Shown: positions 1 to 9,443 of the stretch, in pieces
Numbering within the stretch: position 1 is the stretch's first letter
Layout of the letters: every line of letters begins with the position of its first letter
Assembly: GCA_018398815.1 (NCBI GenBank)
Contig: CM031601.1
Location: 20,152,881-20,216,880, forward strand
Length of the DNA stretch: 64,000 bases
Origin: Conus ventricosus
Lineage: Eukaryota > Mollusca > Gastropoda > Neogastropoda > Conidae
Direction: 5' to 3'
Program-made: the position numbers and the translations under genes
The notes under the pieces: generated by a model
The model's input: only the letters and a program-made list of their open reading frames with translations
Told to the model about the DNA's origin: nothing
The model's database searches: none

Positions 1-9
1 TGTCAGTGT

Positions 10-11
<2 letters not shown>

Positions 12-78
<67 letters not shown>

Positions 79-80
79 AT

Positions 81-162
<82 letters not shown>
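12..162. repeat. (CT)n then (CA)n compound microsatellite
   Basis: An uninterrupted CT run to about 77 is followed directly by a CA run to about 162. The predicted Ser/Leu and His/Thr reading frames are microsatellite translation, not genes. Confidence 0.97.
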
Positions 163-165
<3 letters not shown>

Positions 166-501
166 CGCTCCCCCCTACCCACTACCTCCCGTCCCTCCCA
201 TTAGGCAGACGCATAGATACTCTTAGAAATTTCTTCAATGCATGTTAAGTAATCTTTTCTACCTCAAAGCAGCACTGCTAATAACCACAGTTCAACACCA
301 TGTTGTACAATTGGTTGGATCTGAGAATGAAACAATTGTGAAATCAATCTTAAAGAACTGTTATTCAATATTGCCAGTTTCTTCATGGTACATAATTATG
401 CGTATTTAACCTCTGCTCACAAGATATTTTTTACAAGCAAATGTAAAGCTCAAGCGTGTTGAAATGAATATACCCAAATATTTATAAGCATTTACCATTC
501 C
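163..501. other. Unassigned AT-rich intergenic stretch
   Basis: No open frame, repeat or structural signal was recognised between the microsatellite and the P-loop fragment. Confidence 0.5.
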
Positions 502-696
502 CTATAAGACCAAATCACTTCCTCTGACACCGGGGTCATCATGATAAGTAAATATCTCAAATACTGACTGACCCATACTGGTTTTTTTCCCATTTCCTGT
601 AGGACCTACTATCATGCAGGTGAAAGGATGCTTCCACCTTGGATCCATTACCTCTTCTGTGTCAATTACAAACCAACCCATTACTTTATAAAACAA
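502..696 (-). pseudogene. P-loop NTPase-like fragment
   Basis: A 64-codon frame holds HPFTCMIVGPTGNGKK, which resembles a Walker A loop (GxxxxGK[ST]) except that the last position is Lys instead of Ser or Thr. The hydrophobic beta strand (CMIV) before the loop fits a P-loop ATPase. No Walker B follows, because the frame ends 28 residues after the loop. Proteins with an HPFT..GPTGSGKT signature are, as far as I recall, numerous in aquatic invertebrate genomes and often sit in mobile or virus-like elements; that family link is an inference. It is a remnant at best and could be coincidental. Confidence 0.35.
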
Positions 697-879
697 GTTT
701 TTCTTCTTTCACAATCTTTTTTTTTTTAAATGATTCAATCACATATTCCTAGCAAGTTTTCATTTCTCTGTAAACATATGGACATACATAACAAAACATA
801 GCAACCAATCCTTATCCTTCCCACCCATTGCAAACCACTTCCCCATGATCTAATGACCTCATCTAGTCACATGACCTCC

Positions 880-2148
880 TCAAAGGACCACACCAACCAA
901 CCAGTACATTTCCCGCCCATTTAAACCATTTCGCCGTGACCTAATGAACTGACCAAAGAATAAGATGTTGCTGGTCTGCTCATAGCTGTCTATGAAGCAG
1001 TTCGCTGCCTCTCTCCCTGTCACAATCTCCTGATCTTTTTGGAGCGTGACAGGCACTGACCTTGTCTCTTCATTATTCATGGCTTGGTCAGTTTCCAAAG
1101 TTTGTTGCCATCTCTGTCAAGGTTCAACTTTTTTGTTTTCTCCATCCAGCTTGTTCTTGCAGCTTGGATGTAGGCCTTTCTGTATTTGGCAGTGCAGGCT
1201 TTGAGAGTGATGTTGTTTTCTTGTGTTGGGTTGTTTTCCACCTCCTCTCTAGTCCTTGTTACTTAATCTTCAAGCTGCTGCAGCTCTTCTGTCCAATATG
1301 GTCTGTAGTTCTTTCGAGCGCCACGTGGAATTGCCTCTGAGGCTGCTTTCAGGATGGCTTGGTTGAAGTTTTTGGTGGCTCTGTTGATGTTGTAATCGTC
1401 CACTTTGATGGTCTTACTATACTCGTCAGAGAGGCCCGCGAACATCTCCCAATCCGACTTCTTGTAATTCCATCTGGGAAAGGACTTGGCATTGCTTGAT
1501 GTGTACTGAAAATTGATGGCCAGTAGTACTGGTCTGTGGTCGCTGCCTGCCAACTGGCTCTGGACCTTCCTGCTGTTTTTTTGTTGTTGTTGTTGTTTTG
1601 TTTTGTTTTTTTTTGGGGGGACAAGATCTGAGGTGGTCGTGGTGAGCCATCGGCGAGAGAAGAAGGTTGGTGGGTGTTCCGGATCATTCAGCAGAAGCAG
1701 GTTGCTCTCTATCTGGCAGTCCTCCACTTCGTCTCCTCTTCAGTCATTCTTACTGTAACCCCAACAGGTTGAGTGGCTGTTAAAGTCACCTACTACTATG
1801 CAGTTCTCTGATGGTATGTCCATTTTCTGTAGAGAGAGCTCTTTGTCTTGTGGGCAGTACACGTTGAAGATGGTGATGACAGTCTTGTCCACTGTAATCT
1901 TGATTCCGTGGATTTCAGCTTCCTGATTTGTGTCCACTGTAAATTCCGAGGCTAGAATACTGTTCTTGACGAGTATCTGCACTCCTCCTTTCGGTCATCC
2001 TTCTCTGTCCATCTTGAAGGTTTGGTAACCTCTGACTCTGAACCTGTGGTTGGGTTTCAGGTGTGTCTCTTGGATACAGGCCACATCAATGTTTTCTGTG
2101 TACATTCTCTCAGTAAGTGGGATCTTTTTGTGGTAGACGCCCTCTGCA

Positions 2149-2150
<2 letters not shown>
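880..2150 (-). mobile_element. LINE B fragment: APE endonuclease and linker (5'-truncated, decayed)
   Basis: Read on the minus strand from 2150, successive frames give the order of an APE-type LINE endonuclease: an N-terminal stretch with DVACIQETHLK (the QETH catalytic Glu motif) at about 2000-2080, then FNVYCPQ and VVGDFNSHSTCWGY (GDFN motif) at about 1740-1870, then SDHRPVLLAI (SDH motif) near 1520-1545. A linker toward the reverse transcriptase follows, with YWTEELQQLE at about 1265-1290 and a TLQKDQEIV..REAANCFIDSY stretch at about 970-1040. Frames break at least three times. A T/GTT-rich insertion at 1575-1617 lies between the GDFN and SDH parts. No RT core is present, so the element is truncated at both ends; its 5' end abuts the (TG)n tract at 2153-2237. 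Confidence 0.8.

Positions 2151-2152
<2 letters not shown>

Positions 2153-2237
<85 letters not shown>
2153..2237. repeat. (TG)n microsatellite at the LINE A / LINE B junction
   Basis: About 42 TG units. On the minus strand it follows the 3' end of LINE A and precedes the truncated 5' end of LINE B, so it is either the tail of LINE A or its insertion target. Confidence 0.95.
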
Positions 2238-2241
<4 letters not shown>

Positions 2242-2591
2242 AGAAGTGTATTGAAGGTTGATATGCATTGGTGTTGTTTGGTTGATTCAGGGAGAGAGTT
2301 CCATTGACAGGAACCTGAATATGTTAAACTGGATTTGAATGAGTCAATTCTAGGAACAGAGACATGATGTTTGGGTAGAGTCCTTGAGGAATTAATTGAG
2401 AATCTGTGAACTAATGTTGAGGGTGCTTTCCCAGACACAATCCTGTGCATTATTATCCCTTTTTGTATTCTAATCTCAGACTTAAGGGGAGAACTTGAGA
2501 ATCTTTTTATAGTCCGAGTCCAGAAGACGGCTGCTTTTTAGGAGGACTAATTTGAGTGCTCGCTTGTGTAGGCTTAGCAATGGCTTGAGGG
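2238..2591 (-). mobile_element. LINE A, 3' part: C-terminal RT region
   Basis: The minus-strand translation from 2591 reads PLLSLHKRALKLVLLKS, then SDYKKILKFSPLKSEIRIQKG, then MHRIVSGKAPSTLVHRF and YSGSCQWNSLPESTKQHQC. This matches the usual C-terminal region after the RT of many APE LINEs (L.kLhkRAlrlil; mhkI..G.aP.yL; ysGs..WNsLP). The frame is open from the insertion site to about 2270. Its N-terminal continuation is 6.8 kb away at 9444-9670, beyond the TIR transposon. The AGGG at 2588-2591 is the left target-site duplication. Confidence 0.85.
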
Positions 2592-2722
2592 TGTAGCCGG
2601 CCGTTTTGTCCGAGGTTGGACAAAACGGCCGGGTCGGACAAACGGCCGGCTAAAACCCAGCTGTTTTGTCCGACTTTCAATTTTTTGTCAGACAAAACGG
2701 CCTGGTTGGACAAAACGGCTGG
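2592..2722 (+). repeat. Left terminal inverted repeat, built of a reiterated 13-mer
   Basis: It contains six near copies of GGACAAAACGGCC in both orientations (order: reverse, forward, forward, reverse, forward, forward), several paired head-to-head as potential hairpins. The reverse complement aligns almost base for base with 9286-9420. Confidence 0.9.
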
Positions 2723-2734
2723 TGTCGTATACAA

Positions 2735-3060
2735 TACTGTCGCCGTGGAATTGTATCGCAGCGATAGCATTTCACGTGAAATATTGTTGCAGCGACAATA
2801 TTTTCTGGAAAAAAATTGTCGCGCGACAACTTTTGTGAAATATTGTAGTCAGTGAATGCTGTCGCTTGCGACACATTTTCACGTGAAATCTTACTGCTGG
2901 AGTTAACATTTCCTGTGAAATATGGTCGCAGCGTTAATATTTCACAGCGACGATTTTTTCTGCAAAGTGGAAAAACGTCGCCGCGGTTGAGCGTCAAAAT
3001 ATCACAGAAAATAATGCAGCCTGCCATTGAATAAAAATTGTCGCAAGTGATGTTTTATCA
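2735..3060 (+). repeat. Subterminal palindromic repeats of the TIR element
   Basis: The stretch is dominated by degenerate copies of GCGACAATATTTCACGTGAA and its inverse. Examples are TTTCACGTGAAA at 2769-2780 and 2877-2888, paired GTCGC/GCGAC at 2817-2827, and CAGCGACAAT near 2790. Reiterated inverted subterminal motifs are common transposase-binding sites in DNA transposons; that role is inferred here. Confidence 0.65.
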
Positions 3061-3096
3061 TAAATGTTTTTGACTAAAGTCAAATTTCCATTCGTC

Positions 3097-3125
3097 TGTG
3101 TGTGTGTTGTGTGTGTGTGTGTGTG

Positions 3126-3186
<61 letters not shown>

Positions 3187-3188
3187 GT
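3097..3188. repeat. (TG)n microsatellite
   Basis: A TG run interrupted by single TTG steps. Confidence 0.95.
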
Positions 3189-3745
3189 GCTGTGAAATGT
3201 GATGTCTTTATCAATATCGTAGGCCTAGGACATTCAGCACAACGAAAGTAGGGGAAGACTGGGTAAGTTAGAACCCCTGAGAAATGCAGCCCTACCTTCA
3301 CTAATTTTACTTCACTCAAGGTTAATTAGTTTGTAAAGCTTACAATAAGAGCTTCATACAGTACAGCCATCAAATGCTATCTTAATTTCAAAAAGTTCTA
3401 TATAAGAAATCATAAAATTCTTAAAGAAGAGGAAGCCCACTTTAGACATCATTTCAGGTTAAATGGGCCAGGGAGTGGTAAATATTGGGCCACGGGCCTA
3501 TATTAACAGACCTTCAAAACCGAAAATCTATTTTAGCCATATCTCGGGCAGCGGTCGACATAGGAAGCTGAAACTTGGTATGAAGGTTGTTTGGTTTATT
3601 GCTCCCCAAACATGTCAAAGCAATTAAGGTCAAGGTAAAGGTCACAGAAAACGTCCGACTCTCAAAATTGAGGTGCGTCAATTGCTTGTCCCAAGACCCC
3701 AACGGTTTGACACAGTCACCTCAAATGTTGTATCGTGATGCGCCA
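3189..3745. other. Unclassified interior of the TIR element
   Basis: No supported gene. The notable feature is AAGGTCAAGGTAAAGGTCAC near 3627, three AGGTCA-like half sites in direct repeat. It lies in a stretch (about 3480-3740) that reads like an interspersed repeat and not a unique sequence. Confidence 0.4.
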
Positions 3746-3782
3746 CCTGTCTGTCTGTCTGTCTGTCTGTTTCTTTCTCTCT

Positions 3783-3826
<44 letters not shown>

Positions 3827-3830
3827 CTCT

Positions 3831-3862
<32 letters not shown>
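3746..3862. repeat. (CTGT)n / (CT)n microsatellite, 5' flank of the CR1-like LINE
   Basis: Four to five CTGT units are followed by about 90 bp of CT. A second CT run lies immediately after the LINE (9001-9051), so the LINE probably landed inside one CT tract. Confidence 0.95.
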
Positions 3863-3863
<1 letters not shown>

Positions 3864-3989
3864 GGGGGTTGTATTGGTGCACTGATCTGAGTAAGACGTG
3901 TTTCACACTCCTCCTGTTTTTGATGGTCATTTCTACTGTCAGTGACTGTTGTCAGTGTTGAAAGTTGGCCAGCAGGAAGATAGTGGACC

Positions 3990-5028
3990 ATGCCAGCCAC
4001 TCCCCTTGCGTTCCGGGCACAATGTGGCTGCTTCACAGCTGTATTTATTAACTTCATGTATCGGCGAGCAAAGAAGAGAGAAGTATTGCGCTGTCGGACA
4101 TTGAAGCCGAGGTGTCGTCTTGACGGTGTCATGATTGGCCTGAGCCTCACTGTGATTTTTTTCAGTAACTTACTGATGCAGTGCAATGATATAGAGAAAA
4201 ATCCAGGGCCGCCGAAGAGTGCCAGCGTGAAGCAGACCCGCCTGACGAGCACGAGTGACTCTAGGAGAGCGAGTCTGGACAGACATGGAGTTGAGCAGCG
4301 GACAACGTGCAGACGGAGAGAAAAGAAAACAGGTGGGAGCGGATCTGTAATGGCCGAACCGACAATGACGGACATGATGACTGTGCTGAACAACTTAAGT
4401 GCAAACATGAACTCATTGAATACAAAGTTTGACAACATGCAGGAAGATATTAATGATATAAGGCGATCCTTTTCTGATCTGAGCAATGAGGTTTGATCCT
4501 GAGTGAAGAAGTGTGCATGTTAAAAGAGTCTAATAGGATCCTTACAGAAGCAAATCAAAAACTTCAACAAGATGTGAGAAAGTTAGAGGCAAAAACTGAT
4601 GACTTGGAATGTCGTTCAAAACAAAATAATATCATTATACATGGTATTCCCAGGCCTGATAACGAAACGGCTGATGACTGTGAACAATCTGTGAGTGAGA
4701 TGATAACCGACAAACTGGAACTAAATGAATGTCCTTTGGATAGAGCGCATCGCTTGAACTCTAAGAAAGACTCTCCCATAATAGCCAGATGCACCCTTTA
4801 CAAAGACAAAATGAAGATCTTAAAGGCAAAGTCAAAGCTGAAGGGCACTGGCGTGTTTGTGGGGAGGACTTTTCCCAGAGGGTGCGGGCTGTCAGAAAGT
4901 TGCTGCTAACTCATCTCAAGGCTGCCAGAGACCAGGGGAAAAGAGCCACCATGGTCTTTGACCACTTGTTCATTGATGGCAGAAAGTTTGTCCTGACAGG
5001 TGATGAGAATAATATTGTAGAAGTCTAG
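3990..5028 (+). pseudogene. LINE ORF1: 2A leader, coiled coil, RNA-binding domain (two frameshifts)
   Basis: This is the ORF1 nucleic-acid chaperone of the CR1-like LINE. The first segment (3990-4496) holds a basic N-terminus, a hydrophobic stretch (MIGLSLTVIFF, residues 48-58) and the 2A motif DIEKNPGP at residues 67-74. A basic region and a predicted coiled coil (MTVLNNLSANMNSLNTKF) follow. A frameshift at about 4493 moves to a second segment with LKESNRILTEANQKLQQDV and LECRSKQNNIIIHGIPR, the usual coiled-coil-to-RRM join of LINE ORF1 proteins, then DRAHRLNSKKDSPIIARC. A second frameshift at about 4860 leads to RVRAVRKLLLTHLKAARDQG and VFDHLFIDGRKFVLTGDENN, ending at 5028. Alternative starts are 3990 and the in-frame Met at 4131 just before the hydrophobic stretch. 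Confidence 0.85.
4188..4211 (+). other. 2A translational-recoding motif (DIEKNPGP)
   Basis: The codons from 4188 read Asp-Ile-Glu-Lys-Asn-Pro-Gly-Pro, an exact match to the 2A consensus D[VI]ExNPGP, preceded by a hydrophobic helix (SLTVIFFSNLLMQC). Ribosome skipping would occur between Gly (4206-4208) and Pro (4209-4211), separating a short N-terminal peptide from ORF1p. 2A motifs are known in APE-type LINEs of invertebrates. Activity of this copy is inferred. Confidence 0.88.
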
Positions 5029-5429
5029 GGATTCGGCCGGCCTCGATATGGAAATACGTATGTGAATTACAACGTGTATGCCCTCGGTGGAAATTTTGAG
5101 TGGGGTGTACTGGAGAGGGACATTTTTGATAGGGCTACCCCGGTGACAAGAAAACGGCAAGCTGGGCTGAACTCAACACGTGCAAATACAAATGGTATTG
5201 TGGACAAGGTGAGCTCGTGCTCCGTGACGACAGATGGGTCGACCTCGCACAGGAATGATGTCTCTGGTGCTCGTGTACCTTTAAGTGATGAAAAAATCGT
5301 GCCAAGTTGTGAGTGTGGCTGTGAATGTGTCAATAAAAATGTGCGTGTCTGTGAGGATTGTGTTCCAGTTGTACAGCTTGTAAGGGACAGATGAGGTTTA
5401 TGATCCACAAATAAATATAAATTCGCTAA

Positions 5430-8400
5430 CCAGTACGGTCATGCCCAACCACTGTAATCACACCAGTTGCAATAAATACACCCGTTATTAAAAATTATTC
5501 TTTTCTCCATTGGAACATAGGCGGTATATTGTCGAAGCTTTCTAATATTGATTTTATTGATTATGTGTCATCTTTTGATTTTGTCTGTCTTGTTGAGTCT
5601 TTTGTTGATGATTTCCAGTCTACTGTGTTTAGTGATCATACTGTGTTTGTAAAGCCAGCTTTACGATTTACTGAGCGAGGAAGGAGATCAGGGGAGTAAT
5701 ATGTTTAATCAGGAATAGTCTTGTGAAATTTGTGAAAACAGTTGTTGTTCATTATGATAACGTGTTATTATTTGTTCTTGATAAAAAAAATGTTCTGCTT
5801 ATCAAATGATATCTTATATTTATGTACATATGTTCCACCCGAGAAATCACCATACTATTCTGTGTTAAACGTGGATAATGGGATCAGTCAAATTGAGGAT
5901 TGTATTGTAAATAATATATGTTTCAGTGATAAGATGTTTATATTGATGTGTGGTGACCTTAACGGTCGAACAGCAGACATATCTCCAGAATGTGATGACA
6001 ATATTAAAGCGTTTTCATGGTTTGACAAATTTGATTCGTCGAAAGTTAAGCAACAGTCTCAAGACAAGGTGTTGAATGAATATGGTAAACGTCTGTTAAA
6101 TATGTGTAATGCTTTGGGTTTGTACATTCTTAATGGTTTTTGTTCGAGTGACTTCAGTGGTCACTTTACATATGTGTGTGAATCAGGTTGTAGTGTGAAT
6201 GATTACTTTATAGCATCATGTGAACTTTTTGACTTTATAAACTCTTCTTGTAAATTGTGTGTGAAAGAACGATTGGAATCTGATCATATGCCTTTGGAAC
6301 TTAGTGTAAATGTTCTAGGAACAATGTGGGTGTAAATGAAAATGAAAAAAGGAGGGAGTATATTGAAAAGTTTGTGTGGGATAAGGATTATGCCTTGAAT
6401 TTCATAGACACAATGAACTCACAGGAAATCAAATTCCAATTATTTCGTGCTATTGATTTAGTAGATGTAAATATAAATGATGCACTTAACTTGTTTAACA
6501 GTTCTGTAAAAAGAGCTGCTGACGGTATGAAACGTAAAGTTTGTGTAAACAGAGTGAAACGACAAATGATTGGTTTGATGCCGAATGTAAAATTTAAAGA
6601 CAAAATTTACGAAAATTGTTAAGAACATTTTGCAACACATTAGATAAAGATGTCCGACATCTATACTGTGTAGCTCGACGTGAGTATAAAAATTTATTAC
6701 AAAGAAAGAAGAAACAACACAACGATTTACTGTTTGAAAAAGTGATCACAAGTATTGATAGTCAGCAAGAGTTCTGGAGAAGTATACGTACAGTATTTAA
6801 AAGGCGTGTATATAATCAAAACAAAATCACTATAGATGAATGGCATAATCATTTTAAGCATGTGCTGGATAAGGATTCTACGACAGAAACTGAAATTCTA
6901 GAAAATGATATCATATGCGACAACGGATATATAGAATATTATGATCGTCTTATAAGCAAAATTGAAGTTGTTGCTGCGATAAGAAAGCTAAAAAAATGGA
7001 AAGGCAGCTGGTCCAGATGGCATGATTTGTGAGTTTTTTTAAAATGTTGGTAATGTTGGAACTGATTTCTGGTTAAATTGTTCAATAATTTGTTTGACAA
7101 TGGAATTTATCCTGAAGATTGGCACAAATCATTTATTCTCCCTCTCTTTAAAAAAGGTAATACGAATGACCCTAACAATTACAGAGAAATTTCCTTGTCT
7201 GATATTGCAAGTAAAGTATTTGGTTCTATAATTAACAAGAGATTGTCAGAATGGATTGAAGTAAACAATATAACAGGTGATCACCAGGCAGGGTTCAAGA
7301 AAAACTTTAGTACAATTGATCATATGTTCACTCTGTTAGCAGCTGTTCAGAAACAATTTTCTAATAACCGTAAGCTATATGTTGCCTTTATAGACTTTGA
7401 AAAGGCCTTTGACTCCATTTCGAGAAAACTTTTGTGGCCGATACTTACAAAAAATGGAATCAAAGGTAAATTATATAATTGTGTAAAATGCATGTACAAA
7501 GCTGTTAAAGCTACGATAAGATGTGGGGCAAAATTTAGTGACTATATTAGATGTACTCAGGGTGTTAACAGGGGATGTCTGCAGCCCAGTATTATTTTCA
7601 TTGTATATTAATGAATTAGCACTAGAAATTATTGAGAAGGGAAGACACGGTGTCACTTTTGACTTGATTGAATTATTTATATTGTTATTTGCAGATGATA
7701 TCGTCTTGCTCTCTGAAACTGTCGTAGGATTACAAAATCAATTGAATAATTTGCATTCTGCAGCATGTAGACTGGATTTGAAAGTAAACATGGGTAAATC
7801 AAAAATTATAGTTTTTCGAAAGGGTGGTTTCTTAGCATCACGTGAAAGGTGGTCGTATGGAAGTTCGCAAATGTCGGTGGTAAATGCTTACAAGTACTTG
7901 GGCATATATTTTTCAACAAAACTTAGCTTTACGTTTGCCTGTCATGATCTTGTTAACAGAGGAAAGCGTGCTGTTATAGCTATTTTAAGCTTGCTTTATA
8001 AATTTGAAAGTGTTTCGGTTAAATTATTTTTTAAATTGTTCGATGCCCAAGTGCAGCCTATTGTACAGTAGGCGCTGAGATTTGGGGATTGGATAAAGGT
8101 CATGAAATTGAAAAATTACATTTATTTGCTATGAAACGCTTTTGCATGTGGATAGAAGAACCCCTAATGATTTGGTTTATGGTGAGCTTGGCAGATATCC
8201 CATTTATGTATATTCATACGTGAAATGTATTAGTTATTGGCTTAAGCTCGTGCGTATGGGAGAACACAGATTACCTGCAAAAGCATACAAAGTATTGTTT
8301 GATTTAGATTCTAGAGGTAAATCAACTTGGGCAACTTCTGTTCGTAAATGTCTTTGTAGTTATGGGTTTTCGTTTGTTTGGTTAGAACAGAGTGTTGGAT

Positions 8401-8876
8401 GTGTTAAAACATTTTTGGGTTGTTTTAAGCAGAGATTAATTGATTGTAACTTGCAAGACTGGAATAGTCATATTAAGAACAGTGAGAGATTTTCTTTGTT
8501 TCGATTTCTAAAGTCAAATCAGGGTAATGGAAGCGGAACCTTATCTGTCGATGAATATCAATAGTTTTGTCAATCTGCATTAACTAAGTTTAGATTCGGT
8601 GTATCTGATATTGCTGTACACAGGCAACGTTACAATGTTCATACTGAATTAGATGTTTTATGTCCATTGTGCAAGTCTGCCCCAGAGAACGAACTTCATT
8701 TTCTATTTGTTTGTCCTTTGTTTACAGATTTAAGACAAAAAATATATTCCTTTGAAATATTATCGACGTCCATTCATTTTTTAGGCTTGTCTTGCTTTTG
8801 TCGTCAAGAAAATGAGAATGTTGTTGGGGATCTAGCTTCATATTGTATAAATCCTTCAAGAGGAGGAGTTATCTGA
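5430..8876 (+). pseudogene. LINE ORF2: APE endonuclease, reverse transcriptase, C-terminal knuckle (several frameshifts)
   Basis: The replicase of the CR1-like LINE. The endonuclease begins at about 5496 (YSFLHWNIGGILSKLSNIDF, then FVCLVESFV), continues through ILMCGDLNGRT (about 5940-5975) and GCSVNDYFI, and ends with SDHMPLEL (about 6280-6305). The RT has NYREISLSDIASK (about 7175), FIDFEKAFDS (motif A, about 7387-7417), QGVNRGC (about 7558-7580) and FADD (motif C, 7688-7699), then KSKIIVFRKGGF and YKYLGIYFSTKLSF. The C-terminus has CPLCKSAPENELHFLFVCP (about 8660-8720), a zinc-knuckle pattern. Breaks fall near 5697, 6330, 6620, 7033, 7580, 8071 and 8565. No ATG opens the first segment; translation may start upstream of 5430 or be reinitiated after ORF1. 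Confidence 0.9.
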
Positions 8877-8936
8877 CTTGAATTTGTTTATATGTGCTTG
8901 TATATTAATGTGTTGTTACATCAGTTATATGTCAAT

Positions 8937-9000
8937 ACCCCTTCAAATGGGGCTGTGGCCTTTATTGAATAAATTATCGTTATCGTTACGTTATCGTTAT
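8937..9000 (+). promoter_or_regulatory. LINE 3' end: hairpin plus TTATCG tail
   Basis: CCCCTTCAAATGGGG forms a 4-bp stem with a 7-nt loop, followed by GGCCTTTATTGAATAAATTA and then repeated TTATCG units. The copy ending near 26100 has the same arrangement with a diverged loop. By analogy with L2/CR1 elements this is the probable RT recognition structure. Confidence 0.7.
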
Positions 9001-9016
9001 CTCTCTCTCCTCTTCT

Positions 9017-9049
<33 letters not shown>

Positions 9050-9051
9050 TC
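9001..9051. repeat. (CT)n microsatellite, 3' flank of the CR1-like LINE
   Basis: CT run with CCT interruptions directly abutting the LINE tail. Confidence 0.93.
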
Positions 9052-9262
9052 CTGCTGCCAAGTAAATAAATCACGAGAATAAGACCCACTCGATAATCAT
9101 GGCCCCTGACGGCCAATGGTCAGCTTAAGACGCCAAATTGGCCACCTGCGGGCATGACGGCCGAATGGTGTTTTTTTTCCACGTGATTTCTTTATTTGGG
9201 GGTAGACAGACAGGGGGAGGGGACCGAACGCTACGAATTTATACTTCTTTGCCAGTGAAATA

Positions 9263-9439
9263 TCGGACAAAACGGCCGCTTGCTTAGAGCCGGCCGTTCT
9301 GTCCAACCAGGCCGTTTTGTCCGACAAAAAATTGATAGTCGGACAAAACACCCGGGTTTCAGCCGGCCGTTTTGTCCGACCCGGCCGTTTTGTCCAACCT
9401 CGGACAAAACGGCCGGGTCGGACAAAACGGCTGGCTACA
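9263..9439 (-). repeat. Right terminal inverted repeat of the TIR element
   Basis: Eight near copies of GGACAAAACGGCC/GGCCGTTTTGTCC, ending GGCTACA at 9439. It aligns with the reverse complement of the left repeat but has one extra module next to the terminus (GGGTC plus one 13-mer) and one module inward. Confidence 0.9.
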
Positions 9440-9443
9440 AGGG

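Larger units (their letters stand above)
3863..8998 (+). mobile_element. Near full-length CR1-like LINE with a 2A-bearing ORF1
   Basis: The element is about 5.1 kb. It has a 5' leader starting with GGGGGG at about 3864, ORF1 (3990-5028), ORF2 (about 5430-8876), a short 3' UTR with a hairpin (8937-8952) and a reiterated TTATCG tail (about 8972-9000) in place of poly(A). Endonuclease, RT and a C-terminal Cys/His knuckle appear in the standard order. Both ends abut (CT)n. ORF1 and ORF2 carry frameshifts, so this copy is not intact as sequenced. Fragments of the same family occur at 10023-11340, 20820-23430 and 25640-26105. Confidence 0.92.
2592..9439. mobile_element. TIR DNA transposon (non-autonomous or decayed) splitting LINE A; contains the CR1-like LINE
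   Basis: The left end begins TGTAGCC (2592) and the right end finishes GGCTACA (9439), so the termini are inverted. Similarity continues inward for about 130 bp on the left and 175 bp on the right as long inverted repeats. Each end is flanked by AGGG (2588-2591 and 9440-9443), a 4-bp target-site duplication. Removing 2592-9443 joins two minus-strand LINE A fragments in the same reading frame. Excluding the nested LINE at 3863-8998, the element is about 1.7 kb. It holds subterminal palindromes, a (TG)n, a short unclassified stretch and a (CT)n, and I see no transposase. The 4-bp duplication is compatible with several superfamilies; I cannot assign one. Confidence 0.8.

Noticed and set aside
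5062..5394. A separate gene between ORF1 and ORF2
   Set aside because: It lies within the LINE between the two ORFs and has no recognised domain. It is probably part of the inter-ORF region or an ORF1 tail.
2592..9439. The two 13-mer clusters as independent MITE copies
   Set aside because: Each cluster has LINE A sequence on only one side, and the two sides complete each other with AGGG at both junctions. One element with two ends explains them better.
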